Shown here: in pieces, positions 7,785 through 16,617 of the stretch
Numbering within the stretch: the first letter of the stretch is position 1
How the letters are laid out: the number at the start of each line of letters is the position of its first letter
Assembly (NCBI GenBank): GCA_900541055.1
Contig: UQHZ01000001.1
Coordinates: 124,001 to 188,000, forward strand
Reading direction: 5' to 3'
DNA length: 64,000 bases
Source: an uncultured Collinsella sp.
Lineage (GTDB): Bacteria > Actinomycetota > Coriobacteriia > Coriobacteriales > Coriobacteriaceae
Made by a program: the position numbers and the translations under genes
Notes under the pieces: model-generated
What the model was told of the DNA's origin: nothing
Seen by the model: only the letters and a program-made list of their open reading frames with translations
Database searches by the model: none

Positions 7785-9589
7785 AGCTCAACAAAACCAC
7801 CGTCGGCGACAACAGCGAAAACGGAGCGCACAACATGGTCAAGCTCACTATCGATAATTGCGAGGTCGTGGTACCCGAGCACACCACGATCCTGGACGCG
7901 GCCAAGTCCGTCGGCATCCAGATTCCCACCCTGTGCTACCTGCGCGATCTAAACGAGATCGGCGGCTGCCGCGTGTGCGTGGTCGAGGTTGAGGGCTGCG
8001 ACCAGCTGGTTGCCGCCTGCAACAACTACGTGCTCGATGGCATGGTGGTCCACACCAACAGCCCCAAGGCCCGCGAGGCGCGCCGCACCAACGTGCAGCT
8101 GCTGCTTTCGCAGCACGATTCACGCTGCACGAGCTGTGTGCGCAGCGGTAACTGCAACCTGCAGACCATTGCCAACGACCTGGGCATTTTCTATCTGCCG
8201 TATCAAAGGCATTTGGCGGGCGAGGGCTGGGATTTCGATTTCCCCATCATCCGCGAAAACGACAAGTGCATTAAATGCATGCGCTGCATCAAGGTGTGCG
8301 AGAGCGTACAGGGCCTAGGGATTTGGGACCTGACCAACCGCGCCACGCATACCGCCGTGGGCACCCGCGGGCGCGTGCCGATCGGCAAGACCGATTGCGT
8401 CGCGTGCGGCCAGTGCATCACGCATTGCCCGACGGGCGCGCTGCGCGAGCGCGACGACACCGAGACCGTGTTTGACGCGCTCGCTAATCCCGACAAGATC
8501 GTGCTGGTGCAGATCGCGCCGGCCGTGCGTAGTGCTTGGGGCGAGGAGCTCGGCATTCCGCGCGAGGAGGCAACCGTCGAGCGTCTGGCTTGCGCGCTGC
8601 GCCGCGTAGGCTTTGAGTATGTGTTCGATACCGATTTCTCGGCCGACCTCACCATTATGGAGGAGGGCTCCGAGCTGCTCGAGCGCCTGGGCGCCGCCGC
8701 TAAGGGTGAGGGCGACAGCCGCGGCTGGCCCATGTTTACGAGCTGCTGCCCGGGCTGGGTGCGCTTTGTGAAGGCACGTTACCCCGAGTTTGTCGACAGC
8801 CTGTCCACGTCAAAGTCGCCGCAGCAGATGTTCGGCGCTATCGCCAAGACCTACTACGCCAAGGTGCTGGGCGTGGAGCCCGAGCGTCTGTTCGTGGTGT
8901 CCGTTATGCCATGCACGGCCAAGAAGGCCGAGTGTGCGCTGCCGAGCATGGTGGGCGAGGGCGGCGCGCCCGACGTGGACGTTGCGCTGACGGTGCGCGA
9001 GATGGTGCGCATGATCCGCGCGAGCCACGTGAGCGTTGACACGCTGGTCGAGGAGCCGCTCAATACGCCGCTGGGCTTTGGCACGGGCGCGGGTGTGATC
9101 TTTGGTGCCACGGGCGGCGTGATGGAGGCCGCCGTGCGCTCGGCCTATTACCTGGTGACGGGCAAGAACCCCGACGCCGATTTCTTTACCGATGTGCGCG
9201 GCCTGGACGGCTGGAAGGAAGCCGTGGCCGATATCGATGGCACCAAGGTGCGCGTCGCCGTGGCACACGGGCTGGGCAATGCCGCCCGCCTGCTCGACGC
9301 AATTCGCGACGGCCGTGTGAGCTATGACTTTGTCGAGGTCATGGCGTGCCCCGGCGGCTGCGTCGGTGGTGGCGGTCAGCCCATTCACGACGGTTGCGAG
9401 CTGGCTGCCGAGCGTGGCCAGGTGCTCTGGGGCCTCGATGCGAACGCCGAGATTCGCTTCTCGCACGAGAATCCCGATGTCCAGGCGTGCTACCGCGAGT
9501 TCTTAGGCGAGCCGCTCTCGCCACTGGCCGAGGAGCTGCTGCATACCGACCATCACGCATGGACGATGCCTAACGAGGGGACGTGCTAG
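7778..9589 (+). CDS. hydA: [FeFe] hydrogenase, group A, catalytic subunit
   Basis: A 603-residue modular hydrogenase. N-terminal modules are a plant-type [2Fe-2S] domain, a His/Cys cluster motif (HDSRCTSCVRSGNC) and two [4Fe-4S] motifs (CIKCMRCIKVC, CVACGQCITHC). The H-cluster domain has all three signatures: TSCCPGWV (about residue 320), MPCTAKKAEC (about 377) and ACPGGCVGGGGQP (about 525). It should catalyse reversible H2 formation. The architecture matches NAD-linked and electron-bifurcating enzymes. ATG 7778 overlaps the previous gene by 7 bp and follows GGAGGGAGGA; an internal ATG at 7835 is a possible alternative start. No maturation genes (hydEFG) are in the window. Confidence 0.95.
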   Translation: MVELNKTTVGDNSENGAHNMVKLTIDNCEVVVPEHTTILDAAKSVGIQIPTLCYLRDLNEIGGCRVCVVEVEGCDQLVAACNNYVLDGMVVHTNSPKAREARRTNVQLLLSQHDSRCTSCVRSGNCNLQTIANDLGIFYLPYQRHLAGEGWDFDFPIIRENDKCIKCMRCIKVCESVQGLGIWDLTNRATHTAVGTRGRVPIGKTDCVACGQCITHCPTGALRERDDTETVFDALANPDKIVLVQIAPAVRSAWGEELGIPREEATVERLACALRRVGFEYVFDTDFSADLTIMEEGSELLERLGAAAKGEGDSRGWPMFTSCCPGWVRFVKARYPEFVDSLSTSKSPQQMFGAIAKTYYAKVLGVEPERLFVVSVMPCTAKKAECALPSMVGEGGAPDVDVALTVREMVRMIRASHVSVDTLVEEPLNTPLGFGTGAGVIFGATGGVMEAAVRSAYYLVTGKNPDADFFTDVRGLDGWKEAVADIDGTKVRVAVAHGLGNAARLLDAIRDGRVSYDFVEVMACPGGCVGGGGQPIHDGCELAAERGQVLWGLDANAEIRFSHENPDVQACYREFLGEPLSPLAEELLHTDHHAWTMPNEGTC

Positions 9590-9591
9590 CG

Positions 9592-10647
9592 ATGCGCGCG
9601 TTTGATGTTGAGATGTCGCGCCGGGGGTTTGCCTCGGCGTTCGCCGCGGGCGCCCTGTCACTTGCGCTCGCGGGCTGTGGCGGCGGGGCTGCCGGTGCCG
9701 GGTCCGCCGCGGGCTCGGTTGCCACGGACGGCGCCGGTGCTGCCGCAGAGCCGGTCGAGGTGCACGTCGCCTCGCTCAAGGGTCCGACGTCGATCGGTCT
9801 GGTGCAGTTTATGGACCAGGCAGCCGATGGCGAGACGGACAATGAGTTCGACTTTGCGATCAACACTGCCGCCGACGAGATTGTGCCCAAGGTCATTCAG
9901 GGCGATATCGATATCGCCCTGGTGCCCGCCAACGTGGCGAGCGTGCTCTACAACAAGACCGAGGGCGCGGTGCAGGTCATCGACATCAACACGCTGGGCG
10001 TGCTGAACGTGGTGACGGGCGACGCGAGTGTGGCCTCGTTTGGCGATCTGGCGGGCCATACCGTCTATATGACGGGCAAGGGCACCACGCCGGAGTACGT
10101 CATGAACTACCTGCTGGAGCGCGCGGGCTTGGCCGGTCAGGTGGCGCTCGAGTTTAAGAGCGAGCCTACCGAGGTGCTCTCGGCTCTGCTTGCCGACCCG
10201 ACTGCCGTGGGCGTGCTACCCGAGCCGTTCAAGACGGCGGCCATCGCCAAGAGCGAGGGCAAGCTGTCGGCACCGGTGAGCCTGACCGATGTGTGGGACG
10301 AGCTGGCAGGAGACACGGGCTCGCGCTTGCTGACGGGTGTGACCGTGGTGCGCCGTGCCTTTGCCGAGGAGCATCCCGAGGCCGTGGCGGAATTCCTGAG
10401 CTGCCATGTTGCGAGCGTTGAGGCCGTGAACGCGGCGCCGGCGGACTGGGCGCAGGCCGTGGTCGATGCGGGCATCGTGGATAACGCCACGATTGCCGAA
10501 AAGGCGATTCCCGGGTGCATGCTTGTCTGCCAGACAGGGAAGGATATGAAGGCCGCGCTCGGTGGGTACCTGAAGGTGCTGGCCGATGCGGACGCGAGCG
10601 CCGTGGGCAGCAAGCTCCCGGCTGATGATTTCTACTACATGGAGTAA
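9592..10647 (+). CDS. ABC transporter substrate-binding lipoprotein (NMT1/SsuA-like)
   Basis: A 351-residue exported lipoprotein. The N-terminus has SRRGF, a hydrophobic stretch and a lipobox ending LAGC, so it is probably a Tat- or Sec-exported lipoprotein anchored at a Cys near residue 29. The mature part has the two-lobe fold signature of NMT1/SsuA/TauA binding proteins (about residues 55-340). It starts 2 bp after the hydrogenase stop and 3 bp before its permease gene, so it is translated from the same operon. That placement suggests the imported compound serves hydrogenase physiology, but nothing in the sequence names the ligand. Confidence 0.85.
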   Translation: MRAFDVEMSRRGFASAFAAGALSLALAGCGGGAAGAGSAAGSVATDGAGAAAEPVEVHVASLKGPTSIGLVQFMDQAADGETDNEFDFAINTAADEIVPKVIQGDIDIALVPANVASVLYNKTEGAVQVIDINTLGVLNVVTGDASVASFGDLAGHTVYMTGKGTTPEYVMNYLLERAGLAGQVALEFKSEPTEVLSALLADPTAVGVLPEPFKTAAIAKSEGKLSAPVSLTDVWDELAGDTGSRLLTGVTVVRRAFAEEHPEAVAEFLSCHVASVEAVNAAPADWAQAVVDAGIVDNATIAEKAIPGCMLVCQTGKDMKAALGGYLKVLADADASAVGSKLPADDFYYME

Positions 10648-10650
10648 CCC

Positions 10651-12030
10651 GTGCGTGCGTTTGCTCGACAAATGATAGAGCGTATGAAGGCGGTGGCGGC
10701 AGCAGGTGCCGTTGCCGCCTTTTGGCTTGCCGTGTGGGTCTTCGTGGCGGCGCTGGTGGCACAGCCGCTGATTTTGCCGGGTCCGGGTGCTGTTGTGGTG
10801 GCGTTGCTGCGGCTGGTATGCGATGCCGGCACGTGGGCGATTCTGGCGGGCTCGGGTGCGCGGATTCTAGGCGGTTTGGCGCTTGCCGCGGTGTGCGGTG
10901 GTTTGCTGGCCGGAATTTCGTCGCGCTCGCGGGCGTTTGCCCGCTTGGTGGCTCCGGCGCTTTCGTTTGTTAAGGCGACGCCGGTTGCCTGCGTGGTGGT
11001 CCTGCTGCTCATTTGGCTGGGGTCGGCGCGCGTAAGCATTGCGGCGGTCTTTTTGATGGCGCTGCCGGGAGTGTATTTTTCGCTGGTCGAGGGCTTGGCA
11101 CAGGTTGATCAGCCGCTGGAGCAGATGTTTCGTCTGCATGGCGTGCAGGGTTGGCGTCTGTTTTGCGCCCATACCTGGCGCGAGGTCCTGCCGTTTGTGC
11201 TTTCGTGTGCGCGTGCCGTGATCGGCATGAGCTGGAAGGCCGGCGTGGCGGCGGAGCTCATCGGCATGGCGACGGGCACCGTGGGCGAACGCATCTATCA
11301 GGCGAAGCTTTTGATCGAGACGGCGGACCTGCTGGCGTGGACCGTGCTGGTCGTGGCGGCATCGTGGGCATGCGAGCGCGTGCTGGTGTGGTTGCTGCGG
11401 GCTTCGGGGCCCGTGGCGTGGCGTACTGCCGTGCGGGCGCATGGGCGCGGTGGCCGCGGGCGTGCGTGCGGCTCTGCTGGCGGCGGGGCTGCTGCGGAGC
11501 TTGCGCTCGCCGTGGGCGACCGGGCGCCCTGGTCGCCGGCGCTCGACGGACTGGTGCTTCATGTGCCCGCCGGTGGACGCACCTGTGTGATGGGCGCTTC
11601 GGGCGTGGGCAAGTCGACGTTGCTTGCGCTGGTGGCGGGGGAGTGCGCACCGTGCTCCATGGTGTTTCAGGATGTGCGCCTGGTCGAGGACGCCTCTGCT
11701 TTGGATAACGTGCTGGTGTGCGCCGATGCACGCGTGAATACCTCGAGTGCCGCTGCCTTGTTGCGCCTGCTGGTACCGGGGATCGATGTGCATGCCCGCG
11801 TGGCCGAGCTCTCGGGCGGGCAGCGCCGTCGTGTCGAGATTGCCCGAGCCCTGCTGTGTCCGGGCGGCGCAGTGATTCTGGACGAGCCCTTTACCGGTCT
11901 AGACATCGCTGCGCGCGACGCATGCACCGAGGTCGTGCTCGACTTGCTCGACGGCCGTATGCTGTTGCTTGCCACGCACGATTCCGCTGACGCTCGGGCC
12001 CTCAATATCTCGGACATCATCACGCTCTAA
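10651..12030 (+). CDS. ABC transporter with permease and ATPase fused in one chain
   Basis: A 459-residue fusion. Residues 1-250 form an SsuC/TauC-type permease with about six membrane segments and an EAA-like loop (AAELIGMATGTVGERIY). After a Gly/Arg-rich linker, residues 285-459 form an ATPase with Walker A GASGVGKST (315-323), Q340, signature LSGGQ (387-391), Walker B AVILDEP and H443. Only 18 residues separate the Walker A lysine from the Q-loop, about half the usual distance, so the ATPase is unusually compact. The start is GTG 10651 after GGAG; ATG 10672 is possible. These subunits are normally separate proteins. Confidence 0.85.
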   Translation: MRAFARQMIERMKAVAAAGAVAAFWLAVWVFVAALVAQPLILPGPGAVVVALLRLVCDAGTWAILAGSGARILGGLALAAVCGGLLAGISSRSRAFARLVAPALSFVKATPVACVVVLLLIWLGSARVSIAAVFLMALPGVYFSLVEGLAQVDQPLEQMFRLHGVQGWRLFCAHTWREVLPFVLSCARAVIGMSWKAGVAAELIGMATGTVGERIYQAKLLIETADLLAWTVLVVAASWACERVLVWLLRASGPVAWRTAVRAHGRGGRGRACGSAGGGAAAELALAVGDRAPWSPALDGLVLHVPAGGRTCVMGASGVGKSTLLALVAGECAPCSMVFQDVRLVEDASALDNVLVCADARVNTSSAAALLRLLVPGIDVHARVAELSGGQRRRVEIARALLCPGGAVILDEPFTGLDIAARDACTEVVLDLLDGRMLLLATHDSADARALNISDIITL

Positions 12031-12049
12031 AGACTTACTCAGCAACAAA

Positions 12050-12081
12050 TTGATCCGTTTTTTCTCCGTCCCCATGGGGTC
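12050..12081. repeat. Solitary half copy of the GGGGACGGAG dyad family
   Basis: This 32-bp stretch just after the ABC operon closely matches one arm of the dyads at 5660-5721 and 23399-23485 (TTGATCCGTTTT, then CTCCGTCCCC). No partner arm follows. It looks like a decayed or half element. Confidence 0.55.
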
Positions 12082-12087
12082 GGGTAT

Positions 12088-12132
12088 GGTATTCTATCTA
12101 CGGGGTAATACTTAGGAATACCAAGTAATACC
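12088..12132 (+). promoter_or_regulatory. Repeated GGTATT/GGTAAT half-sites, probable antitoxin operator
   Basis: GGTATTC (12088-12094) and its reverse complement GAATACC (12116-12122) are interleaved with GGTAATAC and GTAATACC (ending 12132). Such clustered half-sites upstream of a RelB/DinJ gene are typical of antitoxin autoregulation. The sites end 113 bp before the start codon. Confidence 0.45.
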
Positions 12133-12245
12133 AACGCCGTAGAACAAACTCCAGATGCGGGCCAATCGGGTTGCCTTCACAGCCCGTCGCCCAGCCGCGT
12201 GGCCCGCATCCATCCGCACCACCGTCGTTTCAAGAAGGAAGCGCC

Positions 12246-12449
12246 ATGGCAGAACACATGACCCCGGTTGTCGCGAAGGTTTTGCCCGAGGAAAAGGCGG
12301 CCTTCGCGGCGGCAACCCAGCTCGTGGGCACCACGCCGTCCAACGCCATCCGCATGTTCATCGCCGCGTTCAATCGCTGTGGCACCTTCCCGTTCGACAT
12401 TTCGCCCAACGGGGCCTTTGGCGCTGCGCCCGATTCTCATCAACAATGA
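12246..12449 (+). CDS. RelB/DinJ-family antitoxin, no partner toxin visible
   Basis: A 67-residue protein with the ribbon-helix-helix pattern of RelB/DinJ antitoxins: VVAKVLPEEKAAFAA, then TTPSNAIRMFIAAF, where the SNAIR segment is typical. Start ATG 12246 follows GAAGGAAG. The usual RelE/YafQ toxin gene should follow directly, but the next 88 bp hold a palindromic repeat and then a CPBP protease. It is therefore an orphan antitoxin or the remnant of a pair. Upstream repeated half-sites fit autoregulation. Confidence 0.78.
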   Translation: MAEHMTPVVAKVLPEEKAAFAAATQLVGTTPSNAIRMFIAAFNRCGTFPFDISPNGAFGAAPDSHQQ

Positions 12450-12457
12450 CTGTTCCA

Positions 12458-12520
12458 AACTGCCGGCACTTGGGGACGTTCTTTTTCTGCCGGCAGTTAA
12501 GGAACGTCCCTAAGTGCCGG
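12458..12520. repeat. Palindromic repeat with alternative pairings (GGGGACGTTC core)
   Basis: Bases 12463-12481 pair with 12502-12520 (18 of 19). Bases 12458-12467 pair perfectly with 12489-12498 (AACTGCCGGC). The two stems share bases and are mutually exclusive. The GGGGACGTTC core recalls REP-like repeats associated with Y1/RAYT transposases in other bacteria; no such transposase is in this window. Confidence 0.65.
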
Positions 12521-12537
12521 GTTTTGAGGAGGTTGGC

Positions 12538-13449
12538 ATGCTCAATGCGATGGCGTGGGCGCTTGCCTGTTTTGGCGTTGTCGCTGCCGATATAGCCCTG
12601 AGCGTGGTTCTGTTTTCAGTTCTCGATGCCGTGTCGGTGCTGACGGGCTATCCGATCGACAATCTCGATATCCAATGGTTCCAGGCTGCCGCTCAGACGG
12701 CGTCATTTTTGATGGCGCTGCTGTGGTGGCGTTATCTGTGGCCCCGCTCCTTCATGGCGCGCCGGCAAGGCGAGCGCCCGCTCGGTGGGGGAGCAAGCGC
12801 GGCATGGAAGCGCATTGTCTGCGTTGTCGTGATCGGCCTATCCATGCAGGTGGTCATTAGCTACCTATGCGACGGCGTGCTGTCGCTGCTGCCCGAGGTC
12901 GCGGCAGACTATAGCGAGCTCGTCGAGGAAACGGGCATGGGCGATACCAGCCTTCTTGCCGTCCTGACCACGGTGCTCGGCGCGCCGTTTTGCGAGGAAC
13001 TGCTGGTGCGCGGCATCATCTTTGAGTTTTCGCTGCGTGCGTTTAATCCACAGTGCCGTTCGCTCTGGAAGCGCCGGCGCCGCGCGAACGCGCAGGACGG
13101 CGCCATAGTGCCCTGGGCGGCCCCGAGTACCTGGGGCGTCGCCGCGGCAATCGTGCTGCAGGCGGCGGTCTTCGGCTTTATGCACATGAACTGGGTGCAG
13201 GGCTGCTATGCGGGCGCCGCCGCCCTCATTTTTGGTTGGGTGCTCGTGACCACCGGAAAGCTCCGCTACACGATCCTGCTGCACTTTGCCTTTAATGCCG
13301 GGTCGTATCTCATGACGATGCTCTGGTTTGTGAACACGCCGCTCGACGTGGCGGTCACGGTTGCCATCGCCGGCATCATCCTCGTGGAGGCGATGCGCTC
13401 ACTGCGCCACGCATGCGAGACGGACATAGCGACGGCACCGCTGCCTTAG
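12538..13449 (+). CDS. CPBP-family intramembrane metalloprotease
   Basis: A 303-residue multi-spanning membrane protein. It has the three conserved CPBP (Abi/CAAX-protease-like) motifs: EELLVRG (EExxxR), FGFMH (FxxxH) and LHFAFN (HxxxN), which carry the metal-binding glutamate and histidines. Start ATG 12538 follows GAGGAGG. It is a single gene whose stop codon overlaps that of the convergent ygiQ-like gene by 2 bp. Members of this family process peptides or act in self-immunity; no bacteriocin gene is visible nearby, so the substrate is unknown. Confidence 0.88.
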   Translation: MLNAMAWALACFGVVAADIALSVVLFSVLDAVSVLTGYPIDNLDIQWFQAAAQTASFLMALLWWRYLWPRSFMARRQGERPLGGGASAAWKRIVCVVVIGLSMQVVISYLCDGVLSLLPEVAADYSELVEETGMGDTSLLAVLTTVLGAPFCEELLVRGIIFEFSLRAFNPQCRSLWKRRRRANAQDGAIVPWAAPSTWGVAAAIVLQAAVFGFMHMNWVQGCYAGAAALIFGWVLVTTGKLRYTILLHFAFNAGSYLMTMLWFVNTPLDVAVTVAIAGIILVEAMRSLRHACETDIATAPLP

Positions 13450-15593
13450 TTGCGCCTGCCGCCTCCGTTGGCGCCCTGCCGTCCCTGGGCCGCGCGGTTG
13501 CGGCCGGCAGTGTTCTGCGCGCGCGACATGCCGCCGTGACCCTTGCTGCCCTTAGGCTCCTTGCCGGCGCCGCCAGCGCCACCGTGGGCCTTGCCGCCCT
13601 TATTGCCGGCGCCATGTCCGCCGCCAGCAGACGTCTCGCCCGGTCGCGGCGGCACGGGACGGATCAGGCAATGCTTGGTGTAGCCGATCAGATCGCGGCG
13701 GCCGGCCTTCTCCAGCGCCTCACGTACCAGCTTGTAGTTCTCGGGCTTGCGATACTGGATGAGCGCGCGTTGCATAGCCTTCTCGTGCGGGTCGCGCGCC
13801 ACGTAGATCGGCTCCATGGTGCGCGGGTCCACGCCGGTGTAGTACATGCAGGTCGACATGGTGGACGGCGTAGGGTAGAAGTCCTGCACCTGCTCGGGCA
13901 TGTAGCCCATGTCGCGCACGGCCTCGGCAAGGTCCACGGCTTCCTTCATCGTCGAGCCGGGGTGGCTCGAGATCAGATACGGCACCACGTACTGCTTGAG
14001 TCCGTACTCGCGGTTCAGGCGCTCAAATTTGCGACAGAACGCATCGTAGACGGCGCGGCTCGGCTTGCCCATCACGGAGAGCACCGCGTCGCTCACATGC
14101 TCGGGCGCCACGCGTAGCTGGCCCGAGACATGGTGCTCCAGCAGCTCGCGCAAAAACTCGTCCGAGGCATCGGCCATAGTGTAGTCAAAACGGATGCCGC
14201 TGCGGACGAAGACCTTCTTGACGCCCGGCAGCTGGCGTAGGTCGCGCAGCAGCTGCGTGTAGCCGCTCTCGTCGACCACCATGTTCTTGCACACGCTCGG
14301 CCATAGGCAGCGCTTGTTCTTGCACACGCCGTGCTTGAGCTGCTTGTCGCAGGCGGGACGGCTAAAGTTGGCCGTCGGTCCGCCTACGTCGTTGATGTAG
14401 CCCTTAAACTCGGGATCGCGTGTGAGCAGCTCGGCCTCGCGCATGATCGAGTCGTGGCTGCGCATCTGCAACACGCGGCCCTGGTGGAAGGTGAGGGCGC
14501 AAAACGAACACTCGCCAAAACAACCGCGGTTGGAGCTAATGGAAAACTTGATCTCGGCAAAGGCTGGCACGCCGCCTGCCGCGTCGTAGTCGGGATGCCA
14601 GTCGCGTGCGTAGGGGAGTTCGGCCACCTCGTCCATCTCGTCGGTGGTGAGCGTGGCCGACGGTGGGTTCTGCACCACATAGACGCTGTTGGGGTAGGGC
14701 TCTACCAGACGATGCCCGGTGATGGGGTCCATGTTCTGCTGCTGTACGTTAAAGCTGCGCGCGTAATTGAGCTTGTCGGCGGCAAGGTCGTCCCAGCTGG
14801 GCAGCAAGTCGTAGTCGTAGACCTCGTCGAGCGAGCTGGTGCGGTAGACGGTGCCGTTGATATAGGTGATCTGATCGACGGGCAGCCCCGCGTCGAGCGC
14901 GTCGGCGATCTCGACAATCGCGTGCTCGCCCATGCCGTAGATGAGGATGTCGGCGCCCGAGTCGAGCAGCACCGAGCGCTTGAGCTTATCCTGCCAGTAG
15001 TCGTAGTGGGCCAGTCGGCGCAGGCTTGCCTCGATGCCGCCGATGATGATGGGGGCGTCCTTGAACGTCTGACGGATGAGATTGCCGTAGACCGTGACGG
15101 CACGGTTGGGGCGGTGACCTTCCTCGCCGCCGGGGGTATAGGCGTCGGTGTGGCGGCGGTGCTTGGTCACCGAATAGTGGTTGACCATGGAGTCCATGTT
15201 GCCGGCACTGACGAGAAACCCCAGGCGCGGCTCGCCGAGCGCAGTGATGCTGGCGGGGTCGGTCCAGTCGGGCTGGCAGATGATGCCCACTTTGTAACCG
15301 TGCGCGTCGAGTACGCGGCTGATGATAGCCATGCCAAAGCTCGGATGGTCCACGTAGGCATCACCGCAGATATAGACGAAGTCGCACTGGTCCCAGCCGC
15401 GCGCATCCATGTCGGCGCGGCTGACGGGGAGGAACTTATCGCGGCCTGGACGCCAAGGACGGACGGGCGTCGCTTGGGAATGCTTGGTGCGGGCGACCGT
15501 GGCCTGCGCCTTGCCGCCGCGCTTTTGCTGCTGGCCCTGTTTGCCCTGCTGTCCGCGTTGGCTGTTCTGAGCGTGCTGAGGCTTTTTTGCCAC
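13446..15593 (-). CDS. YgiQ family radical SAM protein
   Basis: A 715-residue UPF0313/YgiQ protein. The radical SAM cluster motif is GCFGECSFC (CxxxCxxC), and long stretches such as GEASLRRLAHYDYWQD-type sequence and the VAPEHVSD segment are typical of the family. Both termini are low-complexity, basic and Gly/Gln/Lys-rich (the last 75 residues especially), probably disordered. GTG 15593 was chosen because GGGAGGG precedes it; a longer frame reaches 15764 without a ribosome site. The enzymatic reaction of YgiQ proteins is not established. Confidence 0.92.
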   Translation of the reverse strand: MAKKPQHAQNSQRGQQGKQGQQQKRGGKAQATVARTKHSQATPVRPWRPGRDKFLPVSRADMDARGWDQCDFVYICGDAYVDHPSFGMAIISRVLDAHGYKVGIICQPDWTDPASITALGEPRLGFLVSAGNMDSMVNHYSVTKHRRHTDAYTPGGEEGHRPNRAVTVYGNLIRQTFKDAPIIIGGIEASLRRLAHYDYWQDKLKRSVLLDSGADILIYGMGEHAIVEIADALDAGLPVDQITYINGTVYRTSSLDEVYDYDLLPSWDDLAADKLNYARSFNVQQQNMDPITGHRLVEPYPNSVYVVQNPPSATLTTDEMDEVAELPYARDWHPDYDAAGGVPAFAEIKFSISSNRGCFGECSFCALTFHQGRVLQMRSHDSIMREAELLTRDPEFKGYINDVGGPTANFSRPACDKQLKHGVCKNKRCLWPSVCKNMVVDESGYTQLLRDLRQLPGVKKVFVRSGIRFDYTMADASDEFLRELLEHHVSGQLRVAPEHVSDAVLSVMGKPSRAVYDAFCRKFERLNREYGLKQYVVPYLISSHPGSTMKEAVDLAEAVRDMGYMPEQVQDFYPTPSTMSTCMYYTGVDPRTMEPIYVARDPHEKAMQRALIQYRKPENYKLVREALEKAGRRDLIGYTKHCLIRPVPPRPGETSAGGGHGAGNKGGKAHGGAGGAGKEPKGSKGHGGMSRAQNTAGRNRAAQGRQGANGGGRRN

Positions 15594-15631
15594 GATCCCT
15601 CCCGGTGTCTGTATGCTGCACGTAATTGTAA

Positions 15632-15664
15632 CCAGTCTTTTTGGGACGGCGCTAAAAAGACTGG
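15632..15664. repeat. 11-bp inverted repeat between divergent genes
   Basis: CCAGTCTTTTT (15632-15642) pairs perfectly with AAAAAGACTGG (15654-15664) across an 11-nt loop. It lies between the start of the ygiQ-like gene and the start of the yoaK-like gene, so it may be a shared operator. Terminator function is unlikely at this position. Confidence 0.45.
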
Positions 15665-15846
15665 TGGAGTACATGAGCTGGTGAGTGAGAGCGTCGCTGA
15701 GCCAGTCGTTTGTTTCCAGACTGTGTATCTGCGCGTTGGAGAACCCGTCTCGCGCGCACGCCATGTTGTCAATGGGTTACAGTATGAACGGCGGTTATGT
15801 TTCCGCCAACGCACGAGAGGGTCGTCAACAAGGAGGATGCACGGCG

Positions 15847-16563
15847 ATGCAGCGTGCCAAACAGATATCGGAGTCTATTGAGCTGGGCATCATCTTGGCG
15901 CTTGCCGGTGGCTTTATGGACGTTTATTCGTACATTGGGCGCGACCATGTTTTCGCCAACGCGCAGACGGGCAACATCCTGCTCGTGGGCGTGAGCATCT
16001 CGGAGGGCAATTGGGCACTTGCGGGGCGCTACTTCTTCCCTGTGGTTTCGTTTGCTGTGGGCATTATGCTTGCCGACCTGGTACACGAGCGTTTTGGCAG
16101 CGTGATCCACTGGCGTCAGGTGACGGTGTTTTTTGAAGCCGTTATCTTGTTGGGAGTGAGCTTTATCCCGGGCGGCAATTTCAACCTGCTCGCCAACTGC
16201 CTCACCTCGTTTGCCTGCGGCATGCAGGTCGAGAGCTTCCGCAAGATTCACGGTCACGGCATCGCTACGACCATGTGCATCGGCAACTTGCGCAACGCGC
16301 TGCAAAACGTGGACGATTACATCATCACCCACAGGCGCGGCTTTTTGGAAAACGGCCTGCTGTACTTTGGCGTGATCTTTACCTTTGTGTTTGGCGCCGT
16401 GTTGGGCAACTGGTGCATTGAGCGCATGGGCCTGCATGCCATCGTCGTGGCGAGCTTGCTGCTGTTTGTCGCGTTTGCCATCATGTTTATCGACCGCGAG
16501 CGCGACTTGCGCTTACGCTGGAAGGTTGCGGCCGAGGCTTGGAAAGAGGGCTGCCGAAAGTAA
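15847..16563 (+). CDS. YoaK/DUF1275-family membrane protein
   Basis: A 238-residue protein with about six hydrophobic segments. It shows the DUF1275 pattern: GGFMDVYSYI near the N-terminus, NAQTGNILLVGV, and a conserved central CGMQVESFRK with the ATTMCIGNLR segment. ATG 15847 lies 10 nt after AAGGAGG; a closer ATG at 15837 directly abuts the ribosome site. Function of the family is unclear, with transport often suggested. A terminator follows at once, so it is monocistronic. Confidence 0.85.
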   Translation: MQRAKQISESIELGIILALAGGFMDVYSYIGRDHVFANAQTGNILLVGVSISEGNWALAGRYFFPVVSFAVGIMLADLVHERFGSVIHWRQVTVFFEAVILLGVSFIPGGNFNLLANCLTSFACGMQVESFRKIHGHGIATTMCIGNLRNALQNVDDYIITHRRGFLENGLLYFGVIFTFVFGAVLGNWCIERMGLHAIVVASLLLFVAFAIMFIDRERDLRLRWKVAAEAWKEGCRK

Positions 16564-16566
16564 CCG

Positions 16567-16604
16567 AATGCGGCAAAGGGGCTGTCCCTTCGCCGCATTT
16601 TTTT
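16567..16604 (+). terminator. Rho-independent terminator of the yoaK-like gene
   Basis: An AATGCGGC/GCCGCATT stem with an inner AAGGG/CCCTT extension is followed by seven T residues, 3 bp after the stop codon. Confidence 0.9.
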
Positions 16605-16617
16605 CATCATCTGTTGA

